DNA of 64,000 nucleotides from Streptomyces sp. I6 (GTDB lineage: Bacteria > Actinomycetota > Actinomycetes > Streptomycetales > Streptomycetaceae). Below the pieces are notes generated by a model that was not told where the DNA came from, ran no database searches, and saw only the letters and a list, made by a program, of their open reading frames with translations. Location: assembly GCA_003725745.1 (NCBI GenBank), contig RHDP01000001.1:5092501-5156500 (forward strand). Direction: 5' to 3'. Position numbers and translations under genes: made by a program. Below, one piece after another: positions 1-9,763 of this stretch (position 1 is its first letter; each line of letters begins with the position of its first letter).

Positions 1-201
1 CGACTTGCCACGAGCACACTGTGCACCGGAGTCGTGGTTTCTGCAACCGGTGAGCGATGAAATTCGTTGTTTAGCGATGGAAAAGTTACCGATTTCGAAG
101 TCGAGCGGTGTCGGGTCTGTCGAAAGCGTCGCTCGTCGGGCTAGCCTGGGCCGCGTAGTGTGGGGGTGTCTCACCCATCGGACATCTGAGGAGGGGTGGC
201 T
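1..201 (+). promoter_or_regulatory. Upstream region of the first aldehyde dehydrogenase
   Basis: No gene is supported here. Bases 50-105 are clearly richer in A and T than the rest of the window and contain two copies of AGCGATGRAA (near 53 and 74), which could be a promoter with a repeated operator half-site. A ribosome binding site, AGGAGGGG at 189-196, precedes the first gene. No convincing -10/-35 pair could be fixed by eye. Confidence 0.35.
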
Positions 202-1641
202 GTGACCACCGAACTGCGTCGTCTGCGCAATTACATCGACGGAGAGTTCCGGGACGCCGCTGACGGGCGGACCATCGAGGTGGTCAACCCGGCCACGGGC
301 GAGGCGTACGCGACCTCCCCGCTGTCCGGCCAGGCGGACGTGGACGCCGCCATGGCCGCCGCCGCCGCGGCGTTCCCCGGCTGGCGCGACACCACGCCGG
401 CCGAGCGCCAGAAGGCCCTGCTGAAGATCGCGGACGCCTTCGAGGAGCGGGCCGAGGAGCTGATCGCGGCCGAGTCGGAGAACACCGGCAAGCCGCTCGG
501 GCTCACCCGCAGCGAAGAGATCCCCCCCATGGTCGACCAGGTCCGCTTCTTCGCGGGCGCGGCCCGGATGCTGGAGGGCCGCTCCGCAGGCGAGTACATG
601 GAGGGGCTGACCTCCATCGTGCGCCGTGAGCCGGTCGGCGTCTGCGCGCAGGTCGCCCCGTGGAACTACCCGATGATGATGGCCGTGTGGAAGTTCGCCC
701 CGGCCCTCGCCGCCGGCAACACCGTGGTGCTCAAGCCGTCCGACACCACCCCGGCCTCCACCGTCCTGATCGCCGAGATCATCGGCTCGATCGTCCCGAA
801 GGGCGTCTTCAACGTCATCTGCGGCGACCGCGACACCGGGCGGATGATGGTCGAGCACCCGGTCCCGGCGATGGCCTCCATCACCGGTTCGGTACGGGCC
901 GGTATGCAGGTCGCCGAGTCGGCGTCGAAGGACCTCAAGCGGGTGCACCTGGAGCTGGGCGGCAAGGCCCCGGTCGTCGTGTTCGAGGACACCGACATCG
1001 CGAAGGCCGTCGAGGACATCTCCGTCGCCGGCTTCTTCAACGCAGGCCAGGACTGCACGGCCGCGACCCGCGTACTGGTGCACGAGTCCATCCACGACGA
1101 GTTCGTGAGCGCGCTGGCCAAGGCCGCGCAGGAGACCAAGACCGGCATGCCCGACGACGAGGACGTGCTGTTCGGCCCGCTCAACAACGAGAACCAGCTG
1201 AACCAGGTCTCCGGCTTCATCGACCGGCTCCCGGCCCACGCGAAGGTCGAGGCCGGCGGCCAGCGGGTCGGCGACAAGGGCTACTTCTACGCCCCGACGG
1301 TCGTCTCCGGCCTCAAGCAGGACGACGAGATCGTCCAAAAGGAGGTCTTCGGGCCGGTCATCACGGTCCAGTCCTTCACCGACGAGGCCCAGGCCGTCGA
1401 GTACGCGAACGGCGTGGAGTACGCCCTCGCTTCGTCGGTCTGGACGAAGGACCACGCCCGCGCGATGCGCATGTCCAAGGTGCTGGACTTCGGCTGCGTG
1501 TGGATCAACACCCACATCCCGCTGGTCGCCGAGATGCCGCACGGCGGCTTCAAGAAGTCCGGATACGGCAAGGACCTGTCGGCGTACGGCTTCGACGACT
1601 ACACGCGCATCAAGCACGTGATGACGTCCCTCGACGCGTAA
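202..1641 (+). CDS. NAD-dependent aldehyde dehydrogenase, probable gamma-aminobutyraldehyde dehydrogenase
   Basis: A cytosolic aldehyde dehydrogenase of about 479 residues, the usual length of the ALDH superfamily. It carries the family hallmarks: PWNYP and GNTVVLKPSD in the cofactor domain, the general-base glutamate in LELGGKAP, the catalytic cysteine in NAGQDCTAATR, and EVFGPV near the end. GQDCTAATR is typical of enzymes acting on 4-aminobutyraldehyde in putrescine breakdown. GTG 202 is preferred because AGGAGGGG lies about six bases upstream; GTG 196 overlaps that site. A PotD-like binding protein follows, and a paralogous pair lies at 6900-9716, so a role in oxidising polyamine-derived aldehydes to GABA is likely. 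Exact substrate is inferred. Confidence 0.9.
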   Translation: MTTELRRLRNYIDGEFRDAADGRTIEVVNPATGEAYATSPLSGQADVDAAMAAAAAAFPGWRDTTPAERQKALLKIADAFEERAEELIAAESENTGKPLGLTRSEEIPPMVDQVRFFAGAARMLEGRSAGEYMEGLTSIVRREPVGVCAQVAPWNYPMMMAVWKFAPALAAGNTVVLKPSDTTPASTVLIAEIIGSIVPKGVFNVICGDRDTGRMMVEHPVPAMASITGSVRAGMQVAESASKDLKRVHLELGGKAPVVVFEDTDIAKAVEDISVAGFFNAGQDCTAATRVLVHESIHDEFVSALAKAAQETKTGMPDDEDVLFGPLNNENQLNQVSGFIDRLPAHAKVEAGGQRVGDKGYFYAPTVVSGLKQDDEIVQKEVFGPVITVQSFTDEAQAVEYANGVEYALASSVWTKDHARAMRMSKVLDFGCVWINTHIPLVAEMPHGGFKKSGYGKDLSAYGFDDYTRIKHVMTSLDA

Positions 1642-1682
1642 CCGGATCCCGCGGGCGGGCCACCCTCCCACGGGCTCCGTAC

Positions 1683-1713
1683 GAGGCCACCAGGGCATCG
1701 CCCCGGTGGCCTC
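1683..1713 (+). terminator. Hairpin terminator after the aldehyde dehydrogenase
   Basis: GAGGCCACC and GGTGGCCTC form a perfect 9-bp stem whose inner part extends with one mismatch around a short loop. It lies about 40 bases past the stop codon. No U-tract follows, as is usual in Streptomyces terminators. Confidence 0.6.
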
Positions 1714-1858
1714 GGGCGTGTCCGGAGCCTCAGCGAGCCCTCGACGGCGGGAGCCCCACCGAGCCCTCGACAGGTTGTCGGCGCGCCGGCCTCCGCCTCG
1801 ACGGACCGTCCATTGCCGCCCGGTCCGCCCGCCCGGCATCCTGCCGACCGTGCCCGCC

Positions 1859-3069
1859 ATGCCGAAGCGACTCCCGATGCCCGGTACGTCCCGCCTCCCG
1901 ACCCGGCGCTCCGTGCTGCGCGCCCTGGGCGCCGCCGCGGCCGGAGCCGCGGGGCTCCCGCTCGCGGGCTGCGGGGTGCCCCGGCCTACGCACGGCCCGC
2001 CGACCGCGCCGGGCGCGACGTCTCCGGCCGCGACCGCACCCTGGACTTCGCCAACTGGCCGCTCTACATCGACACCGACGAGGAGGACGCCTCCCGGCGC
2101 CCCACCCTCGACGCCTTCACCGAGCGCACCGGGATCTCGGTCCGCTACACCGAGGAGATCAACGACAACGACGAGTTCTTCGGCAAGATCAGCCCGGCCC
2201 TGATGAACCGTCAGGCCACCGGGCGGGACCTCGTCGTCGTCAGCGACTGGATGGCCGCCCGCTTCGTACGCCTGGGCTGGGTGCAGGAGATGGACCGCGA
2301 CCGCCAGCCGAACGTCACCGAGCACCTGGACCCCCAGCTGCGCTCGCCCGCCTTCGACGAGGGCAGGCGGCACAGCGTGCCCTGGCAGTCCGGGATCACC
2401 GGAATCGCGTACGACCGCGCCCGCCTGGGGCGCGAGATCCGGAGCACCGCGGACCTGTGGGCCGCCGACCTCAGGGGAAAGGTCACCCTGCTGTCCGGGC
2501 TCGACGAGTCCTTCGGGCTGCTCATGCAGGGCAACGGCGTGGACATCACGCGCTGGACCCCCGGCGACTTCCACACCGTGTGCGACCGGGTGGAGGAGTT
2601 CGTGCGGCGCGGGCACATCCGCCGTTTCACCGGCAACGACTACGTCAAGGACCTCTCTTCCGGAGACGTCCTCGCCTGCCAGGCCTACTCGGGCGACGCC
2701 ATCCAGCTCCAGGCCGACAACCCGGGCATCGAGTTCGTGGTTCCGGAGGAGGGCGCCGAGCTGTGGGCGGAGTCCCTGATGATCCCCAACCTCGCCCGGC
2801 ACAAGAGGAACGCCGAAGCCCTCGTCGACCACTACTACGAGCCCGAGGTCGCGGCCGGACTCGCCGCCTGGGTCAACTACGTCTGCCCGGTGCCCGCGGC
2901 CCGCGACGTCCTCGCCGGCTCCGGCGACGCGGAACTCGCCGCGCTGGCCGAGGATCCGCTGATCTTCCCCGACGCCGCGATGCGCCGGCGGCTGGCGATC
3001 GCCCGCGACATCACATCGGCGGAGCGGCGGGAGTTCGCGAAGCGATGGAACGGCATCGTGGGGCTGTAG
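1859..3069 (+). CDS. Spermidine/putrescine-type ABC transporter substrate-binding lipoprotein (PotD-like), apparent frameshift
   Basis: The N-terminus begins with a twin-arginine-like RR and a lipobox (LAGC), so the product should be an exported lipoprotein. The mature part (DFANWPLYID, DAFTERTGISVRY, RFTGNDYVKDL, WVNYVCPV) is the PotD/PotF solute-binding family, closely related to the copy at 8467. The signal sequence and mature domain are in different frames. One missing base in the GC-rich stretch about 2000-2040 reunites them into about 403 residues. No good ribosome binding site precedes ATG 1859; GTG 1850 is an alternative. No permease follows, so it may feed the potABC transporter at 9764-12659. 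Polyamine binding is inferred from family and context. Confidence 0.8.
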
Positions 3070-3420
3070 CCCGCGCGGTCCGCCGCGGCCCGGGGCGGTC
3101 CCGCTCCGGTCGTCTGGGCAGGGCGCGACCCCGGCCCAGGCGCGCGTCACCCGCGCGACGACGGGCCGGGGCAGTCCGGCGCCACCCGCGGGACGGATCA
3201 CCGCGCGGCCGCACAACTCCCGGTCCGCGCGGGTGGTACGACCCTGCCCTCGGGAACCCGTCCGTGCCCTCGGGGACCTGCCTGACGGCCGGGCAGAGAG
3301 CTGCCCGTGCCGCCCGGTCCGTGGTCCCGGACGCGGGACCACGGGCGGTGCGGTTGCCGATCCCGTGCCGTCCGGTGCCGTCCGGTGCCGTCCCGTGCCG
3401 TCCGGTGCCCTGCGGACCGC
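3070..3420. repeat. Gene-free convergent interval with 10-bp tandem repeats
   Basis: This 351-bp stretch separates the binding-protein gene from a gene on the other strand. Bases 3361-3410 hold five near-identical copies of a 10-bp unit (TCCGGTGCCG type). Other short inverted repeats are present and could serve as terminators for both flanking genes. Nothing coding is convincing. Confidence 0.5.
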
Positions 3421-4137
3421 TCACGGCCGGTGCCCCGGCCCGGCCGCGCCGGCCCGTGCACCGCCCAGGACCCGGGTCAGCGCGTCCACCCGGTTGGTGG
3501 TGATCGAGTCGACCCCGCGGTCCACCAGTCTGCGCATCGCCGCGCGGGTGTCCGCCGTCCACACCGACAGCAGATAGCCCCGCGCGTGAACCGCCTCGGC
3601 CAGCTCCCGGCTGACCAGCCCGAAGCGGTAGTTGAGCCAGCGCGGCCTCAGCGACGCGAGCAGCACGGGACGCGGCGGTGCGAGTGTGGTCCAGGTCAGC
3701 GCGATCTCCGCGTCCGGGTCGGCGTCCCGGACCGCCAGCATGCCGGCGGGACCGCCCGTGTAGTAGACCCGGTCGGCGGCGCCGCCCTCGTGGACCGCGC
3801 CGACGACCGCGCGCACGGACGACTCGTCCGCGCCCGGCAGATCCAGCATGAGGCGGTGGCCGCCGGCCGCGGCCATCGCCGCGGCGAGCGTGGGCACCCC
3901 GCCGCCGGTCAGCTCGGTGAGCCGTGCGTGGGAGAGCCGGGACAGCGGCCGGTCGTGGCCCCACAGGCGCTTGAGGGTGTCGTCGTGGAGCAGCACCGGC
4001 ACCCCGTCACGGGTCAGCCGGACGTCGACCTCCACAGCGTCCGCACCCCGGTCGATCGCCGCCCGCAGCGAGGGCAGGGTGTTCTCGCGTGCGACGTACG
4101 GGTCGCCGCGATGCCCTACGACCGTGACACCGCGCAT
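3421..4137 (-). CDS. Glycerophosphodiester phosphodiesterase (GDPD family)
   Basis: A compact 238-residue TIM-barrel hydrolase that cleaves glycerophosphodiesters into glycerol 3-phosphate and an alcohol. The metal and catalytic motifs are visible in order: GHRGD near residue 9, ENT shortly after, the EVDVR acidic pair near residue 36, and LLHDDTL near residue 48. No signal peptide or membrane segment is seen, so it should be cytosolic. It starts 11 bases after the end of the deaminase gene on the same strand, so the two are probably co-transcribed. There is no obvious metabolic link between them. Confidence 0.85.
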   Translation of the reverse strand: MRGVTVVGHRGDPYVARENTLPSLRAAIDRGADAVEVDVRLTRDGVPVLLHDDTLKRLWGHDRPLSRLSHARLTELTGGGVPTLAAAMAAAGGHRLMLDLPGADESSVRAVVGAVHEGGAADRVYYTGGPAGMLAVRDADPDAEIALTWTTLAPPRPVLLASLRPRWLNYRFGLVSRELAEAVHARGYLLSVWTADTRAAMRRLVDRGVDSITTNRVDALTRVLGGARAGAAGPGHRP

Positions 4138-4147
4138 CGGCCGCGCC

Positions 4148-5172
4148 TCACTTCGCGAGCCACTGCTCGGTGTACGCGTCGATCTCGCCCGCGAGCCGCG
4201 CCTTCCCCGCGGGGTCGAGGAACGACGCCTCCACGGCGTTCCCGGCGAGGGCGGCGACGCCCCGTTCGTCGAGGTCCAGCAGCCGGGCGGCCACCGCGTA
4301 CTCGTTGTTGAGGTCGGTCCCGAACATCGGCGGATCGTCGCTGTTGACGGTGACGAGCACGCCGGCCGCGACCATCTCCCTGATGGGGTGCTCGTCGAGC
4401 GTGGCGACGGCCCGGGTGGCGATGTTGGAGGTCGGGCAGACCTCCAGCGGGATCCGGCGCTCGGCGAGGTGCGCCAGCAGTTCCGGATCCCGCGGGGCGC
4501 TGGTGCCGTGTCCGATGCGCTCGGCCCGCAGGTCGTTCAGCGCGTCCCAGACGGTCTGCGGGCCCGTGGTCTCACCGGCGTGCGGAACGGACCGCAGCCC
4601 CGCGGCTATGGCGCGGTCGAAGTACGGCTTGAACTGCGGCCGGGGCACGCCGATCTCGGGCCCGCCGAGACCGAACGACACCAGACCCTCGGGGCGCAGG
4701 TCGACGGCGAGCCGGGCGGTCTCCTCGGCGGCGTCGAGGCCCGCCTCGCCGGGGATGTCGAAGCACCAGCGCAGCACGACGCCCAGTTCGGCCTCGGCCG
4801 CCTTGCGGGCGTCCTCGATCGCCTCCATGAACCCCTGCTCGGGGATGCCGCGGCGGGTCGAGCTGAACGGGGTCACCGTGAGTTCCGCGTACCGGATGTT
4901 CTGCCGGGCCATGTCCCGGGCGACCTCGAACGTCAGCAGACGGACGTCGTCGGGGTGCGGACCAGGTCCACGACCGACAGGTAGACCTCGATGAAGTGCG
5001 CGAAGTCGGTGAAGGAGAAGTACTCGGCGAGCGCGGCCGGATCGATGGGGACCCGGGAGTCCGGATGCCGGGCCGCCAGCTCGGACACGATACGCGGTGA
5101 CGCCGACCCCACGTGGTGGACGTGCAGCTCGGCCTTGGGGAGGCCCTGGATGAAGGGAAGCAGATCGGTCAC
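4148..5172 (-). CDS. Adenosine deaminase-family amidohydrolase (possibly 6-aminodeoxyfutalosine deaminase), apparent frameshift
   Basis: The product has the purine deaminase metal site and active-site motifs: ELHVHHVGS near the start, GLGGPE, HAGE, ERIGHGT and NSDDP. The reading frame breaks in the G-run at 4952-4955. Restoring one base gives a continuous family member of about 341 residues (joining LSVVDLVR to RQNIRYAELTV). GTG 5172 has GGAGG about eight bases upstream. As I recall, a streptomycete member of this COG1816 group (Sav2595) deaminates 6-aminodeoxyfutalosine in menaquinone synthesis, so that activity is a real alternative to adenosine deamination. The sequence alone does not decide. 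Confidence 0.8.
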
Positions 5173-5278
5173 CGGGTCCTCCGAGTGTGCTGTCCGTACC
5201 GGTCAGGGATCATCGTATGCGGGGCGGGCGCGCGCCGAGCGGGCCCGTAGCATGACAGGACCACGATGGGGGAGGCTC

Positions 5279-6018
5279 ATGTCAGACCAGAGCGACCAGC
5301 GGCCGGACGGGAACGGCCACGAGGATCCGTGGGCTCCGCCTGAGCACCGCACCCCGCAGCACGGGGTGGACTGGAGCAAGCGGGGCGGGCCCGGCAGCGG
5401 CGGTACGCCGCAGAGCGGCCCTCCCGGTGCCCACGACCAGCCGACGGTCACCTCCGTGCCGGGCGGTGATCCTTTCGCGGCTCCCGGTGCCGGGGCGGGC
5501 CCCGGAGGTGACGGGGGCGCCGTCCCCCGCCGCCGCCGATCGCCCCGGGCGGCCCCGGGCAGACGGCGCCGGGCCCGTACGGCCATCCCGCCGGGGTGCC
5601 GGGCGGCACGTTCGGCGGCTCGGCGGGATGGCCGCACGGCGGCCCCACCGGATACCAGGGCCACCCCGGCTACGGCACCGGCGGCTGGGCACCGGCCCCG
5701 GCGAACGGCATGGGGATCACCGCGCTGGTGCTGGGCATCATCGCCGTCGTCGGGTTCTGCCTGTACGGCCTCGGGATCGTCCTCGGCGTCCTGGCGCTGA
5801 TCTTCGGCTTCGTCGGCCGCGCCCGTGCGCGGCGCGGGGAGGCGAACAACGGCGGGATGGCGCTCGCCGGGATCATCCTCGGTGCGGTCGGCATCGTGGT
5901 CAGCGCGGCGTTCCTCGGTTTTGTGATCTGGGCCATCGCCAACGATCCGGAGTTCCGCGACGGGTTCGAAGAGGACCCCTGGGCGACGTCACTCACCGTG
6001 GCCACGGCGGCGCGCTGA
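5279..6018 (+). CDS. DUF4190 membrane protein with proline/glycine-rich N-terminus, apparent frameshift
   Basis: About 246 residues once one C is added to the C-run at 5524-5528. The first roughly 140 residues are polar, rich in Pro, Gly and Gln, and presumably disordered and cytoplasmic. They are followed by two hydrophobic segments (MGITALVLGIIAVVGF... and MALAGIILGAVGIVVS...) with the Gly/Ala pattern of the DUF4190 family, and a short acidic tail. ATG 5279 follows a GGGGGAGG ribosome binding site. It is transcribed divergently from the deaminase. Proteins like this are common in actinobacteria, often several per genome, with no established function. Confidence 0.75.
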
Positions 6019-6143
6019 ACCGGGCGGCCCCCGCGCCGCCCGGTCCCGCCCGCCACCGCACCGCCCGTCCCGCACCGCCCGTCCCGGACACGGCCGAGGC
6101 CGGACACGATCGGGGCGGGACGCGATCGGGCGGGGCACCTCAC

Positions 6144-6725
6144 TCACTCCGTCCGGCCCGCCCTCAGCCGCTCCCGGACCTCCACAGCGCGAAGCCCGGC
6201 AGTTCAGCCCGCGCCGGCGCCCGGGGTCGTGCGCCCGCTCGTCGTCCGCCGCGAGGCCGATGCCCCCTGTGCGGTCCATCGGACTCGCCTCCACCGGCAC
6301 CCGCTCCCCGGTGCCCAGCAGGAACGCGGCCTCCTCGGGGTGCTGTGAGAACGTGTGGGCGTTGCCCCCGACGACGGTGCCGAAGCGCTCCCGCTGCCAC
6401 CTCTCCTCGCTGAAGCCGCGCACCGGCCGGTCCACCTTCTTCGCCCGGGCGGGACCCGCGGCAGCCGCGGCCCTCACCTCGGCCTCCACGTCACCGAAGA
6501 GGCGGGCCTTGCGGGCCGTCATCCAGTGCCCGGCCGTCGCATACTCGATTCCGTCCACGGTGAACGGCGCCGGCCACCACTGGCTCAGGCGGCAGGCGGC
6601 AGGCGGCAGGCACCGACGGCTCCGCCGGGCCGCGGCCGGTGGCCCCAGAAGTGCGGATACCAGACCCGTGCACCCCGACTGATCCGCTCTGTCAGCCTCT
6701 CGACCGATACGTCGGTGATCCCCAT
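6144..6725 (-). pseudogene. NADAR (YbiA-like) N-glycosidase gene, broken
   Basis: Pieces in three frames together give a NADAR-family protein of about 190 residues: LTERISRGARVWYPHFWGH, then LSQWWPAPFTVDG, ATAGHWMTARKARLFGD, GNAHTFSQHPEEAAFLLGTG and LPGFAL. NADAR enzymes hydrolyse N-glycosidic bonds in riboflavin-pathway by-products or ADP-ribose conjugates. The first break lies at a 7-bp tandem repeat (6586-6613) between WGH and SQWW: two extra units would produce exactly this shift and a premature stop. Two later breaks (near 6182-6187 and 6198-6203) fit single missing bases. It is either a genuine pseudogene or a working gene hidden by read errors. The start at ATG 6725 is approximate. Confidence 0.6.
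6586..6613. repeat. 7-bp tandem repeat inside the NADAR gene
   Basis: Three perfect CAGGCGG units (6586-6606) are followed by a fourth partial unit, CAGGCAC. Only one unit is needed to keep the flanking NADAR motifs in register. Variation in copy number would switch the reading frame. Confidence 0.8.
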
Positions 6726-6899
6726 GCACGCGAGTCCGACATCCACCACTGACAATCCGTACGGGATTTCCCTCCTGATGCGACACATGGTCCACCGAAT
6801 CCGTCGCGTAACCAAAAGGCAACTACGGAATCACTTGTTGGGGGACTCTGCCTCTGTCAGGATCGGCATTCACTTCGATCTGGAACTACGGAGAGCGTC
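6726..6899 (+). promoter_or_regulatory. Probable promoter region of the polyamine operon
   Basis: This interval between the divergent NADAR gene and the polyamine operon is less GC-rich than its surroundings. It contains two copies of AACTACGGA (about 6821 and 6883); the second overlaps the ribosome binding region ACGGAGAG just before ATG 6900. No regulator binding site is known to me here. Confidence 0.35.
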
Positions 6900-8414
6900 A
6901 TGGGCAACCGCTTCCAGGTGCGGGACCGTTTCAAGGGCGGCGCACAGTACATCGACGGAAGGCTGCGCCCCGGCACATCGGGACATAGTCACGCAATCGT
7001 AAACCCCGCCACCGGTGAGCAGCTGCTCGCCTACGACCTGGCGGGCACCGAGGACGTCGACGCCGCCGTGGCCGCGGCCCGGGCGGCCTTCCCCGGCTGG
7101 GCGGGTGCGACGCCCGGCGAGCGCTCCGACGCCCTGCACCGGTTCGCGTCCGTGCTCGCCGAGCAGGCCGAGGACCTCGCCGCCGCGGAATCGCTGCAGT
7201 GCGGGAAGCCGATCAAGCTGACCCGGGAGTTCGACGTCCCCGGCACCGTCGACAACACCGCGTTCTTCGCCGGCGCCGCACGCCATCTCCAGGGGCAGTC
7301 CGCGGGCGAGTACAGCGGTGACCACACGTCGTACGTTCGCCGGGAGCCGATCGGCGTCGTCGGGTCCATCGCACCCTGGAACTACCCGCTCCAGATGGCC
7401 GCCTGGAAGGTCCTCCCGGCCATCGCCGCGGGCAACACCATCGTCCTCAAGCCCGCCGAGATCACCCCGCTGACCTCGCTGATGTTCGCCCAGGCCGCCA
7501 CCGAGGCGGGTATCCCCGACGGCGTCCTCAACATCGTCACCGGCACCGGCAGGGAGGCGGGCGAGCACCTGGTCGGCCACCCCGACGTGGCCATGACCTC
7601 GTTCACCGGTTCGACGCCCGTCGGCAAGCGGGTCGCCGAGGTCGCCACGGCCACCGTCAAGCGGCTCCACCTGGAACTCGGCGGCAAGGCCCCGTTCGTC
7701 GTGTTCGACGACGCGGACCTCGACGCCGCCGTCCACGGGGCCGTCGCCGGCGCGCTGATCAACAGCGGCCAGGACTGCACCGCGGCCACCCGCGCCTACG
7801 TCCAGCGCCCGCTGTTCGACGCCTTCGTCGCCGGGGTCGCCGACCTGATGGCGACCGTACGGCTCGGCGACCCCTTCGACCCGGCCACCGACCTCGGCCC
7901 GCTCGTCTCGCACACCCAGCGCGACCGGGTGGCCGGCTTCGTCGACCGGGCCCGCTCGTACGCCACCGTCGTCACCGGCGGCAGGGCACCCGGCGGCGAC
8001 CTGGAGAAGGGCGCCTACTACCTCCCCACGCTGATCGCGGACGCGGCGCAGGACAGCGAGGCCGTGCAGTCCGAGATCTTCGGACCCGTCCTGGTGGTCC
8101 TGCCGTTCGACTCCGACGACGAGGGCATCGCGCTGGCCAACGACACCCCGTACGGCCTGGCCGCCTCCGCCTGGAGCCGCGACGTGTACCGCACGGGCCG
8201 CGCCACCCGCGAGATCAAGGCGGGCTGCATATGGGTCAACGACCACATCCCGATCATCAGCGAGATGCCCCACGGCGGCTACCGGGCCAGCGGGTTCGGA
8301 AAGGACATGTCGGTGTACTCGTTCGAGGAGTACACGCAGGTCAAGCATGTGATGTACGACAACACCGCGGTGGTCCGCAAGGACTGGCACCGCACGATCT
8401 TCGGAGACCGATAA
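6900..8414 (+). CDS. NAD-dependent gamma-aminobutyraldehyde dehydrogenase (ALDH superfamily)
   Basis: A 504-residue aldehyde dehydrogenase, first gene of a seven-gene operon. It shows APWNYP, the LELGGKAP general base, the catalytic cysteine in NSGQDCTAATR, SEIFGPV and a C-terminal MPHGGYRASGFGKD segment. It resembles the enzyme at 202-1641 along its length, with a short N-terminal and C-terminal extension. GGAGAG precedes ATG 6900. A binding protein, an ATPase, two permeases and an oxidase of the polyamine type follow within short gaps. The likely reaction is 4-aminobutyraldehyde to GABA with NAD. Substrate assignment is from motif and context. Confidence 0.9.
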   Translation: MGNRFQVRDRFKGGAQYIDGRLRPGTSGHSHAIVNPATGEQLLAYDLAGTEDVDAAVAAARAAFPGWAGATPGERSDALHRFASVLAEQAEDLAAAESLQCGKPIKLTREFDVPGTVDNTAFFAGAARHLQGQSAGEYSGDHTSYVRREPIGVVGSIAPWNYPLQMAAWKVLPAIAAGNTIVLKPAEITPLTSLMFAQAATEAGIPDGVLNIVTGTGREAGEHLVGHPDVAMTSFTGSTPVGKRVAEVATATVKRLHLELGGKAPFVVFDDADLDAAVHGAVAGALINSGQDCTAATRAYVQRPLFDAFVAGVADLMATVRLGDPFDPATDLGPLVSHTQRDRVAGFVDRARSYATVVTGGRAPGGDLEKGAYYLPTLIADAAQDSEAVQSEIFGPVLVVLPFDSDDEGIALANDTPYGLAASAWSRDVYRTGRATREIKAGCIWVNDHIPIISEMPHGGYRASGFGKDMSVYSFEEYTQVKHVMYDNTAVVRKDWHRTIFGDR

Positions 8415-8466
8415 CAGCCGCGGCCGTACCACCGACGGCGGCCCATCCCGAAAGGCAACACAGCGC

Positions 8467-9716
8467 ATGAAGCAGTTCCAGCCCGAGCGCCTCTCGGAGG
8501 CCCAGCTGGCCGCTATGCGGCGGAGTCTGAGCAGCGGCCGGGGCGCGCTATCCCGCCGCTCCCTGCTGCGAGCGACGGGCATAGGCGCGCTCACCATAGG
8601 TGGCATGGGCGCGCTGAGCGCGTGCGGAATCCCGCCTGCCAAGCGCGAGGGCGAAGGGGCCGCGGCCTCCGACGACCACTCGGCCGAGGAGAAGCGGATC
8701 ACCTTCTCCAACTGGACGCAGTACATCGACATCAGCGAGGACGAGAAGAGCCACCCCACGCTCGACGCGTTCACCAAGCGCACCGGGATCAGCGTCAAGT
8801 ACACCGAGGACATCAACGACAACGTCGAGTTCTTCGGCAAGATCCGGCCGCAGCTCGCCGCCGGCCAGGAGACCGGGCGCGACCTGATCAACGTCACCGA
8901 CTGGCTCGCGGCCCGCATGATCCGCCTCGGCTGGGCGCAGAAGCTCGACCCCGCCAACCTGCCGAACGCCTACGCCCATCTGTCGCCGCAGTTCCGCAGC
9001 CCGGACTGGGACCCCGGACGGGCCTACTCCTACCCCTGGACCGGTATCTCCACCGTCATCGCCTACAACTCCAAGGCGACCGGGGCCGGAGGATCGAGAG
9101 CGTCTCCCAGCTGCTCGAGGACAAGGCGCTGCGCGGCCGCGTCGCCTGCCTCTCCGAGATGCGCGACACCGTCGGGATGACCCTGCTCGACATGGGCAAG
9201 GACCCCGGGAAGGTCACCGGCGACGACTACGACGCGGCGATATCCAAGATCCAGCGGGCCGTCGACACCCGGCAGATCCGCCGCTTCACCGGCAACGACT
9301 ACACCTCGGACCTGGACAAGGGCGACATCGCCGCCTGTCTGGCCTGGGCCGGGGACCTCGTCCAGCTCCGGGTGGACAACCCCGACATCCAGTTCGTCGT
9401 CCCCGACGCCGGCTACATGACCTCCAGCGACAACCTGCTGGTCCCGGCCAAGGCCCGGCACAAGGCCAACGCCGAGAAGCTCATCGACTACTACTACGAG
9501 CTCCCGGTCGCGGCCCAGCTCGCCGCCTACATCAACTACGTCTGCCCGGTCGAGGGCGTCGGCCCCGAACTCGCCAAGATCGACCCGGCACTCGCCAAGA
9601 ACACGCTGATCCTCCCGGACAAGGCCATGGCCGCGAAGTCCCATGCCTTCCGCTCGCTCAGCAGCGAGGAAGAGACGGCGTACGAAGAGAAGTTCGCCAA
9701 GCTCATCGGCGCCTGA
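8467..9716 (+). CDS. potD: Spermidine/putrescine ABC transporter substrate-binding lipoprotein (PotD), apparent frameshift
   Basis: Starts with an RRSLLRATG twin-arginine-like signal and a lipobox (LSAC), so it should be an exported lipoprotein facing the cell wall. The mature domain has the PotD pattern (FSNWTQYID, DAFTKRTGISVKY, RFTGNDYTSDL, YINYVCPVEG). The frame breaks at about 9081-9088 in a run of G; one added base gives about 416 residues. It sits 52 bases after the dehydrogenase and 47 bases before potA. It is similar to the lipoprotein at 1859, so the locus has two binding proteins for one transporter. Confidence 0.88.
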
Positions 9717-9763
9717 CCGTTCCTGCTTCCCTGCTCCCCTCTCGACACCTGGGACCGCGATCC

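Noticed and set aside
5-205. A small open frame at the left edge
   Set aside because: It overlaps the AT-rich upstream region and the start of the dehydrogenase and has no ribosome binding site or family resemblance.
660-3503. A very long open frame of about 950 codons across two genes
   Set aside because: It is a shadow in another frame of the dehydrogenase and the binding-protein gene; its Arg/Pro/Gly-rich sequence has no domain and crosses a terminator.
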